Part shown: positions 1 through 8,448 of the stretch, piece after piece
Layout: each line of letters opens with the position of its first letter
Numbering within the stretch: position 1 is the stretch's first letter
Assembly (NCBI GenBank): GCA_002298785.1
Contig: DBMR01000024.1
Coordinates: 1 to 64,000 of the forward strand
DNA from: Verrucomicrobia subdivision 3 bacterium UBA693
Lineage (GTDB): Bacteria; Verrucomicrobiota; Verrucomicrobiia; Limisphaerales; UBA8199
Reading direction: 5' to 3'
DNA: 64,000 bases
Translations under genes and position numbers: made by a program
Notes under the pieces: model-generated
Databases searched by the model: none
The model's input: only the letters and a program-made list of their open reading frames with translations
What the model was told of the DNA's origin: nothing

Positions 1-221
1 GCTTTGCCGGAGGTCGCTGACATTGATGTCTTAGCCGTCCCAAAGGGCGCCCCGAGCTGTCCCGAAACCCGTCACAGCCCCATCGACATCCCTCGTTGAC
101 GATTTATATGCCGCTTTCATTCGCGACAACCTGGGTCAGGCGCGCCGGGTAATTGGCGCGGAAGTGCGCGCTCGAGAGCGAAATCCGGCGTCGTCCCCAC
201 CCAATGGTTCGAAATCGCACG
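1..221. other. Left edge, no gene recognised
   Basis: I see no convincing reading frame, RNA gene or repeat here. The segment lies downstream of the minus-strand gene that ends at 222 and runs to the window edge. Confidence 0.4.
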
Positions 222-569
222 TCACTCATCGCGAGGGTCATAATGGGTTTTGTCCTCGTCCGGCTCGAATAGGGATCCAATTATCGGGACGAAAACCAGC
301 AGGAGTCGGAAATCAGTATAACTCTGCTTCAGCGCCGTCCAACTGGACATGCCCGGGTCCTCATCTATGTGTCGAGTGAATGCGAGGCAGACATAGAAGG
401 TGGCCGCGCAATAAAACAGGAATGCCGGAATGATTACCCGCATGAGCATGGAAGGAACGAGTTCTGGACGATTCTCCCTCACCCAGTTTAATCCAGCGGC
501 GGGCAGCCCGACCACGCAGCGCCACGAAAGGATCAGGAACTTGTAACGTAAGAGTCTCCAGAGAAACAT
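222..569 (-). CDS. Small hydrophobic protein of unknown function
   Basis: This 115-residue frame begins with ATG at 569. It has two or three hydrophobic stretches (about residues 8-28, 42-66 and 88-102) and an acidic, charged tail, so it is probably an inner-membrane protein with a cytoplasmic C terminus. I do not recognise a family. It lies 124 bp downstream of another small membrane protein on the same strand and may be co-transcribed with it. The composition fits a real membrane protein better than a shadow frame, but there is no homology evidence. Confidence 0.5.
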   Translation of the reverse strand: MFLWRLLRYKFLILSWRCVVGLPAAGLNWVRENRPELVPSMLMRVIIPAFLFYCAATFYVCLAFTRHIDEDPGMSSWTALKQSYTDFRLLLVFVPIIGSLFEPDEDKTHYDPRDE

Positions 570-693
570 ATAGCGGATGGGGACTACTCTGGATGCTTCG
601 AACGGCCCAGCTCTGCCAAAACGGGCAAATGCTCTTACATTGCTAAGTGAGTTATGCTTCCGCTATGGCCAGCCAACGGATGGTTGGGCGCTC

Positions 694-1188
694 TCATTCG
701 ATGTCTCCAGGGTTTCGGGCCTGGAGTTGCCGATGCAGGTACTGCCAAAAGAAGATACCCGGTTTCCAGGCCCGACTTTTCCACCCACTGTATTGCGGTA
801 TAACAAAGGTTGGAGATCCGATTGCCAGCCCCCACCGACAATCATCGCGGAGTGTCTCAGCGCCCCAAGACACCAGGACGTAGTTCGTGGCTCCTTGAAG
901 CCTGACGCCGACCTGGGGCTTCTCACGCGGCCAAGCAGAATCGAGACTGGGCAGACGGCGGTTCAATGGTGTGTTGCTCCCGTCTTTGAGGAGATTCAGG
1001 GCCCACGACTGCAACATGACTGGATCTACCGACGCCTCCACGCGCTCCTGGCATGAGTTCGCCATGTGCTGTGCATTCAAGTTTTCATTGAACCAGTGAA
1101 CAGACGCGGCGCTGAGGGCGAGGACAAATAAAGAGCCGAGGAGCCACTTGACCTTGTTTCGTGTCCTTTTGGTATCGAGCTCGTTCAT
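694..1188 (-). CDS. Hypothetical protein with one N-terminal membrane anchor
   Basis: A protein of 164 residues. The start at 1188 is preferred over the in-frame ATG at 1230 because AGGAAA lies about 7 bases before it. Residues 1-13 are charged, residues 14-32 form a single membrane anchor or uncleaved signal, and the rest is predicted to lie outside the cytoplasm. The soluble part has two cysteines and several tryptophans (SWGAETL, PQYSGWKSRAW). No family is recognised. The small membrane gene at 222-569 follows on the same strand. Confidence 0.6.
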   Translation of the reverse strand: MNELDTKRTRNKVKWLLGSLFVLALSAASVHWFNENLNAQHMANSCQERVEASVDPVMLQSWALNLLKDGSNTPLNRRLPSLDSAWPREKPQVGVRLQGATNYVLVSWGAETLRDDCRWGLAIGSPTFVIPQYSGWKSRAWKPGIFFWQYLHRQLQARNPGDIE

Positions 1189-1299
1189 CGATTTCCTGTG
1201 ACCAACGTCCGTATCGGCGGGTCGGCGCAATGGTGTTCTATTGCGAACAGAGGCGCAATCCCGGTCTTGCTTGCAGCCGGAATGTTGCTGAAAGGGAAC

Positions 1300-1560
1300 T
1301 CACATGTCGAAGGGCAACTTCCGATGATACTCCCCGAGATTCTCCACAATGACTTTTGTTCCTGCGACGGAGATCCGCACAGGCACACTCCTTTCCGCAA
1401 TGCGATGACCTCATCGTAGGTCGATCTCGGTGCCGATAACCAACGTGCCACCACCCACGTTAAACACGGCGAGGTGCCTGAAGTTAGGTTTGGGGCAAAG
1501 AGATCGCCCGACACAGCGAGTGAGCGTATCTGAGCCGATCAGCACTGAGACACCATCACG
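1300..1560 (-). pseudogene. Possible broken gene (two in-frame segments split by TGA)
   Basis: Read on the minus strand, about 49 sense codons (1560-1414) reach a TGA at 1411-1413. In the same frame 36 further codons follow to a stop at 1300-1302. Both halves look protein-like: the first ends FNVGGGTLVIGTEIDLR and the second contains RISVAGTKVIVENLGEYH. No clear start codon with a ribosome site was found for the first part. This may be a remnant of a small gene or two very short frames. I recognise no family. It fills most of the 406 bp between the genes ending at 1595 and starting at 1188. Confidence 0.25.
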
Positions 1561-1594
1561 TCGCCTGCATCTTTCCCGCCTCTGAATTCGCCGG

Positions 1595-2284
1595 CTAGAA
1601 GGAGTAATTCACCATGAGCTTGACCACCGGCCACCACATGAATTTCTCGGCGAAGTCCCGGATCTTCTTCTCTTCGGCGCGCAACGCTGCGTCGATCACA
1701 GGGCCGGAACGGGTCGAAGTCAGGCTGACCTTCGGATCTCCCGTGTAGGCCACACCCAATTCTCCGGCCAGCGCACAGTGGTGAGCACGGTCAAAATAAA
1801 AGAAGTTCCCGCCGATGCTCAGGTAGGGATTTACCAGTTGTTGTTCGACGTTTAAATTAAGGTCCCCGAGTATTGAAGGAGGGACCCTGGTATCCACCGC
1901 CGAACCAGTCAACTGGTTCTGGTTAAACAGAATGCCGACACTGATGTGGAAAGAATGATTTTTCCACGGATAGATGTCCAGGGTGAGCGGCTCCGACATT
2001 ATTCGGAACTTCGCATCGTAAGTAAGATCCTTGATGACAAACCCGCTATCCGATAATCCCAGGTAGTCGATGCCGGAGCGCACTCCCCAATGATCCGCAA
2101 AGCGCCAGGAGACGGATCCGCCGAGTCCAGTGGTGCCGGCTTCCAGGCTGAGCGTCAATGGCCGATAGGGTGGACGTTCCAAGGATTCGCCGAAGCTCGT
2201 TGCGTCCGCGGCGACTGTCGTCAGAGGGAGAGAGCCGTAAGCGATCAGGCTGGCGGCGCAGAAGAGAATTTTAGGAGTTTGCAC
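1595..2284 (-). CDS. Predicted outer-membrane beta-barrel protein
   Basis: A 229-residue protein with a Sec signal peptide (about residues 1-25, cleavage near VAADA). The mature part has alternating polar and hydrophobic strands, and the chain ends in a short strand closing with NYSF, a terminal aromatic residue typical of Omp85/BAM-dependent barrels. Length and pattern suggest a small eight-strand-type barrel. A charged helix-like stretch (AEEKKIRDFAEKF) sits before the last strand. Family and cargo are unknown. The next plus-strand gene starts 455 bp away, so this gene has its own promoter region. Confidence 0.65.
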   Translation of the reverse strand: MQTPKILFCAASLIAYGSLPLTTVAADATSFGESLERPPYRPLTLSLEAGTTGLGGSVSWRFADHWGVRSGIDYLGLSDSGFVIKDLTYDAKFRIMSEPLTLDIYPWKNHSFHISVGILFNQNQLTGSAVDTRVPPSILGDLNLNVEQQLVNPYLSIGGNFFYFDRAHHCALAGELGVAYTGDPKVSLTSTRSGPVIDAALRAEEKKIRDFAEKFMWWPVVKLMVNYSF

Positions 2285-2739
2285 GTTTTTTGGGCGGTGT
2301 TTTTGGTTGGGGCCTCTGTAATTCGCTCATCGCTCGGCCCCCGGCTCGGCGGGCGCGGCTGATCTCATTCTTAATAATTTGCTTTTCTTACGTCGGTATC
2401 AGATCGGCGTGCGGGTGAGGGGGAAACGGTTTTCGGGCTCACCGAGCGGGGACGACCCTATGAAATAACGGGAACGGCGTCAATCGTTAGGCTTGGCTGT
2501 CATCGGTTTTGGAATGGGATACGGAATAGGAGTCAGAGGAGAAATCCAACCGCACCTGCCTAAGCGGGCTTGTAAATTTGCGTTCAAACCGCTCCCGGAA
2601 GGCTGGTGTCATTTCGCTATCTACTTGCACGGGGCGGCTGAATTTCTTAAACAAGGGTCATACGGCGCATGCTGACCGGCCGACTCGAGCAGTCGGGAGT
2701 TCAGTCACAGGGCGCCAATGCCATACAGTTACAATCTTT
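2285..2739. other. Divergent intergenic region
   Basis: This 455 bp gap separates the minus-strand beta-barrel gene and the plus-strand acyl-CoA dehydrogenase gene, so it must hold both promoters. An AT-rich patch lies near 2369-2390. Short frames inside it have glycine-rich or unnatural composition and no ribosome sites. No operator, RNA gene or repeat was recognised. Confidence 0.4.
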
Positions 2740-4977
2740 ATGTCCACCACTGCGGAGAACCTACCGACGCCCACCCTGCAAACCGTTCCGGGGGATGACG
2801 TCCGGCAAATCATGTGGCGCTATACCGGGCGCTACGACCTGGCGATGCTGGTGCAATCTTCGCGCACGGTGGCGCGGGGTCCAGTCGCCCGCCTGGTCGC
2901 CGAAGGGGCGCGCAATTCTCACGAATGGACGGCCGCCAAGGCCAGCCTGTTGCCGTCCTTTGACGAAAGCGGCATCACGGCGGCTTTTTTGGATACCGAA
3001 TATGGCGGGTTTGTCGAGGGGCCCAAAAACCTGGCGCTGGCCCTGGTCGCTTTCGAACTGGCCTGGGTGGATGCCGGGGCGGCCACGTGTTCGTTGGCGG
3101 GCAACCTGGGCCTGGCGCCGATTCATGAGCGCGGCACGCCGGAACAGCGGGCCCGATACATGACCTGTGCCGCCCCGCCCAAGCCCGGTGAAAACCGGCA
3201 GCAGATTCGCGCGGCGTTCGCCCTGACCGAGCCCATCCCGTTCGTCGGAGTGGAAACGGGCATGCTCAGCGGGAAGGTGCGAGTGGCCGAGTGGGCGGAC
3301 GGCCAGGAACCCCTGTTGCAGGTGGATAAACGCGGACGGTTCATCACGAACATGGGCTTCGCGAACGTCGTCACCGCCGCCGTGAATTCCGACGATCCGC
3401 GGATCAAAGGAACCTGCATGGTGATTTTGGAGGAGACCGATCCGGGGATTTTTGATCGCGGTGTCCCAACCAAGAAGTTGGTGCATCAACTTAGCTCCAC
3501 CCGGGATCCGGTGTTTATCCAGACAGTTCCCGCCAGCCGGATCATCGGCGGTTACACGATCAAGGATGGCGTCATCATCCCGAAATACTCGCACAGCGAG
3601 ATTATCGAGGCGGTCTTTCGCCGCACCCGGGTCACCGTGGGATTGATGACCTCGGCCAAATTGCTGTCGGCGGTCGAGCCGGTGATCATGTATCAGCGGC
3701 GGCGCTTCCGCGGGGGCGAAGGTGCGCCCGGCACTCCGCGCTATGAACTGGGACTGCAGCAAAAGGAGGATGTGCTGCACCGGTTGGTGGACATCTGGGC
3801 CACCGGCGAGGCCAGCGCGTCTCTGGGCTTTGCCGCCGCCCGAATTTTCGATGAACTGGATCCGTTGGAGAAAGAAAAGGACCAGTATCTCGAACGCAAC
3901 AATTTGAGCGGCCGGGCGGCGATGAAAGCGCTCAGCAAGACCCAGCAAGACGCGCTGGAACTGGTGCGGCTCAAAGGCTCGGGCATGGCGAAAGCCGACC
4001 CGCAACGGGTGGTTGCTTTGGAGGCCGATAAACTGGTGCAATTCGCCATTCTCGACGCCCAGGCCAATGTCTATTGCCCCGCCTGCAAACTGTGGAACAC
4101 CGGCTACGGAGCCAACATGATGCGGGAAGCGGTCAGCCTCATGGGCGGCTATGGGGTTACCGAGGATTGCCCGGGATTCCTGGGCCAAAAGTGGATGGAT
4201 GCCCAACTGGAAGCCACTTATGAAGGCCCGGAAGCGGTGCAGCGGTTGCAGCTTTCGATTACGATGACCAACGAGCTGTTCCTCGAACAGTTCAAGCAGT
4301 GGATCCTCGCGATGCGGCGGATCGCCGCGGAAAAGCCGGGCACCGGCGCCTGCACGGTCGCGTCCGCGATGCAGCTTTGGCTGTGGACCTTTACGTACTT
4401 GCAGCAGGCGGTGGATGCCGACGGCGCGAAGCTCTATCACAAGACGCGCCAAAGCGTGACGTTCCCGCTGGCGGACTCCCTGTGCTGGCTGCTGGCTTCG
4501 CGGCAGTTTATTCTGGACGTGCTGGAACTCGAGGCCAAAGGCCCGGAGAATCCCGGATTAGCGGAAGGGCTGGCGGGGACCGTGAAATTCCTGAGCGATC
4601 TTTCGCATGTGCAGGCGGCCCGCGCCGCCGGTGAGGTGGGGCGCGTTTGCGCGGAATTGATTTACGGATACCAGCGTCATCCCGCCTGGGATGAGTCGAG
4701 TTGCCGCGCGTGTTATTGCGCCGAGGAGCTTGAATCGCTGGAAGGTATCATTCCTGGAATCGACAGCATGGCTCGCACTTGCGCGGACGTGGCTGAGGCC
4801 GGGGACGCGGTGCCGCTGAAAGCCGGCCCGTGTGTTAAGTTGACGGGCGTGGACACGTTCCTGCGGTTGCGGGCGAAATTGGACAGTTGCCTGACGGGTG
4901 CGCGCCTGGCCAAGGATCGGGCCGCGGAGTCACTGACCAAAGTGATGATTCCTGAAGCCCTTGATTACCCCGTGTGA
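2740..4977 (+). CDS. Acyl-CoA dehydrogenase family protein
   Basis: A 745-residue FAD enzyme expected to oxidise an acyl-CoA to the 2-enoyl-CoA and pass electrons to ETF. The chosen ATG at 2740 (MSTTAEN) removes 54 upstream residues with no family character. The N-terminal helical domain holds the family signature region (AAFALTEP near residue 155) and the C-terminal FAD domain holds MMREAVSLMGGYGVTED. The protein is longer than the usual 380-600 residues, with an extra helical C-terminal part of roughly 180 residues, as in large FadE-type enzymes. Its stop codon overlaps the start of the next gene by 4 bp (GTGA), and that gene encodes an ETF-QO-like protein, which supports a coupled electron-transfer pair. 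The acyl substrate cannot be read from sequence. Confidence 0.88.
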   Translation: MSTTAENLPTPTLQTVPGDDVRQIMWRYTGRYDLAMLVQSSRTVARGPVARLVAEGARNSHEWTAAKASLLPSFDESGITAAFLDTEYGGFVEGPKNLALALVAFELAWVDAGAATCSLAGNLGLAPIHERGTPEQRARYMTCAAPPKPGENRQQIRAAFALTEPIPFVGVETGMLSGKVRVAEWADGQEPLLQVDKRGRFITNMGFANVVTAAVNSDDPRIKGTCMVILEETDPGIFDRGVPTKKLVHQLSSTRDPVFIQTVPASRIIGGYTIKDGVIIPKYSHSEIIEAVFRRTRVTVGLMTSAKLLSAVEPVIMYQRRRFRGGEGAPGTPRYELGLQQKEDVLHRLVDIWATGEASASLGFAAARIFDELDPLEKEKDQYLERNNLSGRAAMKALSKTQQDALELVRLKGSGMAKADPQRVVALEADKLVQFAILDAQANVYCPACKLWNTGYGANMMREAVSLMGGYGVTEDCPGFLGQKWMDAQLEATYEGPEAVQRLQLSITMTNELFLEQFKQWILAMRRIAAEKPGTGACTVASAMQLWLWTFTYLQQAVDADGAKLYHKTRQSVTFPLADSLCWLLASRQFILDVLELEAKGPENPGLAEGLAGTVKFLSDLSHVQAARAAGEVGRVCAELIYGYQRHPAWDESSCRACYCAEELESLEGIIPGIDSMARTCADVAEAGDAVPLKAGPCVKLTGVDTFLRLRAKLDSCLTGARLAKDRAAESLTKVMIPEALDYPV

Positions 4978-6851
4978 GCCTGGAAGTACCGCCAATCGAA
5001 TCGTCGCCGGTGGAACGTCAACGCATGGATGTGGACGTGGTCTGTGTGGGCTTTGGCCCCGCCACCGCCGGTTTTCTCACGACCCTCTCGCGAAAGCTCG
5101 TCAATCCGGACGGGACCCTTGCGGTTGAAAGCGCGGTGATTCCGGGCATGCCGCCCCAGGTGGTATGTTACGAGCGAGCGGATGACATCGGCTTCGGCGT
5201 GTCTGGAGTGGTTACCCGCGGGCGTGGGTTGAGGGAGAGTTTTCCCGATTTGGAGGCGAGCCAGATTCCGCTGGCGGCCCGGGTTGATGAGGAAAAGGTG
5301 TTTTATTTGCTGGATCCGCATGGCGCCAGCCGCCGTTCCTTGGCCTTGCGGGCGGCCGACGCGGGAATTAGGGCTTTCAAAGGGTTGCTGCCCTTCAGCG
5401 AGGAGGCGCTCGAATTGCCCTGGACCCCGGCATTTCTCCACAAGGAAGGTGGCCTGGTCTTATCCATGGGGCAGTTCATGCAATGGGTAGGTTCCCAGAT
5501 TCAAGGCACCGGGACCGTGCAGATCTGGCCCGGCACTCCGGTGTCAGCGGCCATTATTGAGGACCATCAGGTTAAAGGAATACGGTTATTGGATCAGGGC
5601 GTGGACAAGCGAGGGCACGCCGGAGAAGGCTTCATGCCGGGCATGGATGTGCATGCCGCCTTGACCGTTGTCGGGGATGGTCCGGTGGGCGCCATCGGAC
5701 ATCAACTCGATGAGACTTTTGGCCTGCCGGAAGGACACCACATCCGGGACTGGGCGGTAGGCATGAAGTTTGTCGTGGATCTGCCGGAAGGATCTGAACT
5801 GAAGCCAGGCACAGTGCTGCATACCTTCGGATACCCCGAGCCGGAGATCTTTGGCTTTTTGTATGTGCATCCGGACCGGGTTGCGTCGCTGGGCATTTTT
5901 GTGCCGTCGTGGTTCGACAGCCCGGTGCGCACGTCTTACCGGTACCTTCAACATTGGATGCTGCATCCGCGCATCTGGCGCCACCTGAAGGGGGGCAAAC
6001 TGCGGTCCTGGGGCGCCAAGTCACTCGGTGAATCGGGTGCGCGTGGGGAGCCGCACCTGGCGGGAAATGGCTACGCCCGGATTGGGGAGGGTTCCGGCAC
6101 GACCAACGTGTTGACCGGTTCGGGGGTGGATGAGGCCTGGACCAGCGGCACGCAATTGGCCGAGAGCGTGATGGAGTTGCTCAAAGCCAAACAGCCGTTT
6201 ACGCGCGAGAATCTTGAGCGGACCTATGTGGAGCGTCGCCGCCGAAGCTGGTTGGAACGCGAGGCCCGGGTGGCGGAGAAGTCCCGGGACGGGTTCCAGA
6301 AAGGCGTGGTGCGCGGGATGCTCGGAATGGCCTTGGCCGGACTAACTCAGGGGCGCTTCGCGCTGGAAGGCACCCCCAAGCGTCCCTACGAGCGCATTCC
6401 CACTTTGGAAGAGTATTACCGGGGCAGGATTTCTGAGGGAGAAATTGAGCAGTTGCGCAAGGAATGCGCGATCAAGGGCGTTAGCCTCCAGAACGCTTTG
6501 ATGCATCGCTGCGGTTGGCCTTCGATCCCGCTGGACGGACAATTGCTGGTCTCGCATCAGGACGCGCTGTTAATGGGAGGCAAGGTCCAGGCGCCACCCG
6601 GTTACGCGGATCACGTAGTGTTTTTGTACCCGGAGGTTTGCGAAAAGTGCGGCACTAAAATCTGCATCGAACTTTGTTCCGGCCAAGCCATCTATCCGGG
6701 GCAGGGCGGGGTGCCGGAGTTTGACCGCGAGAAGTGCGTGCATTGCGGCGTTTGTCACTGGAACTGTGCCCAGCCAAGTCCGACCGATCCCGAACGCTCG
6801 GTCATCGCGTTCCGTGCGGGCACCGGCGGGTTGCACTCGGCAGAGAACTGA
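4974..6851 (+). CDS. ETF-ubiquinone oxidoreductase-like flavoprotein with ferredoxin domain
   Basis: A 625-residue protein probably passing electrons from acyl-CoA oxidation into the quinone pool. The N terminus has an FAD-binding Rossmann segment (VDVVCVGFGPATAGF, about residues 19-33). The C terminus has a 4Fe-4S ferredoxin domain with two cysteine clusters: CEKCGTKICIELC around residues 552-564 and CVHCGVCHWNC around 586-596. Together these give the ETF-QO architecture. The start is a GTG at 4974 inside the upstream stop codon; ATG at residue 18 is an alternative. The ETF alpha and beta subunits are not in this window. The family is clear, but some divergent homologues are annotated only as FAD-dependent or ferredoxin proteins. 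Confidence 0.82.
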   Translation: MSLEVPPIESSPVERQRMDVDVVCVGFGPATAGFLTTLSRKLVNPDGTLAVESAVIPGMPPQVVCYERADDIGFGVSGVVTRGRGLRESFPDLEASQIPLAARVDEEKVFYLLDPHGASRRSLALRAADAGIRAFKGLLPFSEEALELPWTPAFLHKEGGLVLSMGQFMQWVGSQIQGTGTVQIWPGTPVSAAIIEDHQVKGIRLLDQGVDKRGHAGEGFMPGMDVHAALTVVGDGPVGAIGHQLDETFGLPEGHHIRDWAVGMKFVVDLPEGSELKPGTVLHTFGYPEPEIFGFLYVHPDRVASLGIFVPSWFDSPVRTSYRYLQHWMLHPRIWRHLKGGKLRSWGAKSLGESGARGEPHLAGNGYARIGEGSGTTNVLTGSGVDEAWTSGTQLAESVMELLKAKQPFTRENLERTYVERRRRSWLEREARVAEKSRDGFQKGVVRGMLGMALAGLTQGRFALEGTPKRPYERIPTLEEYYRGRISEGEIEQLRKECAIKGVSLQNALMHRCGWPSIPLDGQLLVSHQDALLMGGKVQAPPGYADHVVFLYPEVCEKCGTKICIELCSGQAIYPGQGGVPEFDREKCVHCGVCHWNCAQPSPTDPERSVIAFRAGTGGLHSAEN

Positions 6852-6877
6852 GCGTCCGCGTCGGTCGGTGAGCCCGG

Positions 6878-8278
6878 TCACAGGTCTACCGTGCGGTCCG
6901 CGTATTCTCCCGCAAGCAGGCTTTTCGGCAGGTTGGTCGAGTTTCGGACCTTCACTTTGCCCCGCACCACAGTTCCTGGATCAAAGAACACCGGTCCTTC
7001 GACGATCAATTCCAGGCAATGTTTGAGCGAGGGGATGCCCTTGGCGGTCTTCTCGTCCAGTTGGTTCACGAGCCCGTAATGTTTGGGATCAAGGCTGATG
7101 GTTGGCGGTTGGCTTGGTTGATCGGACGTGAGCGTAATACGCCAATCGTTCGTGATCTGGTAGACATCACTGCGGAGCAGGAACAGGTCGGAGGTAGTTT
7201 TCACCGGGGCAAACCGTTCGCGGGGCACCACGAGCGCGCCGGCGTTAGGGAAACATTCGATTGCGGCGCCCATGGCGCTTTCGAGCTGAAACACCGGCGG
7301 CGAAAGCTTGTCACGCGGATCAACCGTCTTGGCATTCTTAATCAGCGGCAACGGCAGAAAGCCCCCATTGGCGCGCAGAGAATCCCTCAAGGCGTCGAGT
7401 CGAATCCAGAGATTGTTGGTGTTAAAGAAACGGTGTTTGGTGATGTCCTGAAAAGCGGCGAGGTCCGGCTCGGGGCATTGCGCAGATTCCCGCAGCACCA
7501 ACTTATTCCCCCGCACGGCCAGGTGGCCACCTTTCCGGTCTGAGGGCGTGCGTTCCGCCACTTCCATGAGGAATGGCATGCCGGAGTTGGCGAAATACTC
7601 GAGGATACTCAAGTCCAGGGTGGCACCTAGGTTGTCCGAGTTCGATACGAAAAGGAATTCCATGCCTTCCGCGAGCAGCCGATCGAGCCAGCCGGAGCCG
7701 AGCAGGGACGGGTAGATGTCTCCGTGTCCGGGGGGGCACCATTCCAATTGCGGCGCCGCCGGCCACCGCACCGGTTGCCAGGTAGCCGCATCCACCTTCG
7801 GAACCTGGTTCTGCAACAGCTCGAGATCGGCTGGTTGACCCAAATCCGGGTATTTCCGCAGGTGATTCAGCGTGTCCCGGCTGGTGTTGAAGCTGTTCAT
7901 GGCCAGGAACCGCAAGGGGATTCTGTAACTTGCGCGCAGATGCAGGACCTGCTTGGCGATGATGTCCAGGAAGCACCAGCCGGAGCGCACCTCGAGCAAG
8001 GATTTTGCCTGCTCCAGGCCCATCCCGGTGCCCAATCCGCCATTGAGTTTCACCAGCACGGTGTGCGCCAATGCTTGCGGCGCTCGCTCGCTCGCCGCAG
8101 GCAGGTTTTCGAAGCGGGGGAGTTCCGCAACCGGGAGAATTTCCTTTTCCGGGATCAATCCAGTGTGCCCGGCCAGGAGGCACTCGTAGTTGTTCTGAAA
8201 AGAACGGATGGCGGCCTCGCTCGATCCAGCCTGGCGCATGCGGGCGGCAAATTCTTCGAAAGGATTGCTCTTCGTCAT
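6878..8278 (-). CDS. UTP--glucose-1-phosphate uridylyltransferase, UDPGP (eukaryote-like) family
   Basis: A 466-residue cytoplasmic enzyme making UDP-glucose from glucose-1-phosphate and UTP. The signature nucleotide-binding loop KLNGGLGTGMG lies at about residues 73-83, followed by AKSLLEVR. A second conserved block (FVSNSDNLGATLDL) is near residue 215. These mark the UDPGP family typical of eukaryotes and some bacteria, not the unrelated GalU family. The length is close to family norm and the ATG at 8278 gives a full N terminus. It is convergent with the ETF-QO-like gene, with only 26 bp between them. A phosphoglucomutase-type enzyme at the right edge would supply its substrate. Confidence 0.88.
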   Translation of the reverse strand: MTKSNPFEEFAARMRQAGSSEAAIRSFQNNYECLLAGHTGLIPEKEILPVAELPRFENLPAASERAPQALAHTVLVKLNGGLGTGMGLEQAKSLLEVRSGWCFLDIIAKQVLHLRASYRIPLRFLAMNSFNTSRDTLNHLRKYPDLGQPADLELLQNQVPKVDAATWQPVRWPAAPQLEWCPPGHGDIYPSLLGSGWLDRLLAEGMEFLFVSNSDNLGATLDLSILEYFANSGMPFLMEVAERTPSDRKGGHLAVRGNKLVLRESAQCPEPDLAAFQDITKHRFFNTNNLWIRLDALRDSLRANGGFLPLPLIKNAKTVDPRDKLSPPVFQLESAMGAAIECFPNAGALVVPRERFAPVKTTSDLFLLRSDVYQITNDWRITLTSDQPSQPPTISLDPKHYGLVNQLDEKTAKGIPSLKHCLELIVEGPVFFDPGTVVRGKVKVRNSTNLPKSLLAGEYADRTVDL

Positions 8279-8448
8279 TTTGCTGTGCCGAACTGTTTAG
8301 CAGGTTATCCCTGAAATGCAAATCGAGCTCCGAGATGAGGGTGCGAGCTAATGTTGCCTGTGATTAGTTTATCAGGCTGTACTAAATGTGCTCAGCGCTT
8401 CTGCGCCGGCCACGTGGCCTTTGCCGCACCGCAAAATTTAGCGGCGGT

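Noticed and set aside
1185..1514. A minus-strand open frame of 109 codons
   Set aside because: Overlaps the start of the better supported gene at 694-1188, and the alternative frame in the same stretch looks more protein-like.
2761..4452. A long minus-strand open frame of 563 codons
   Set aside because: It is antisense to the acyl-CoA dehydrogenase gene, is Arg/His/Gly-rich and has no domain. Long shadow frames are common opposite GC-rich genes.
8408..8419. A 12 bp perfect palindrome (GGCCACGTGGCC) behind dsbD
   Set aside because: It has no T tract in either direction and no regulator to link to it. Short GC palindromes are frequent by chance here.
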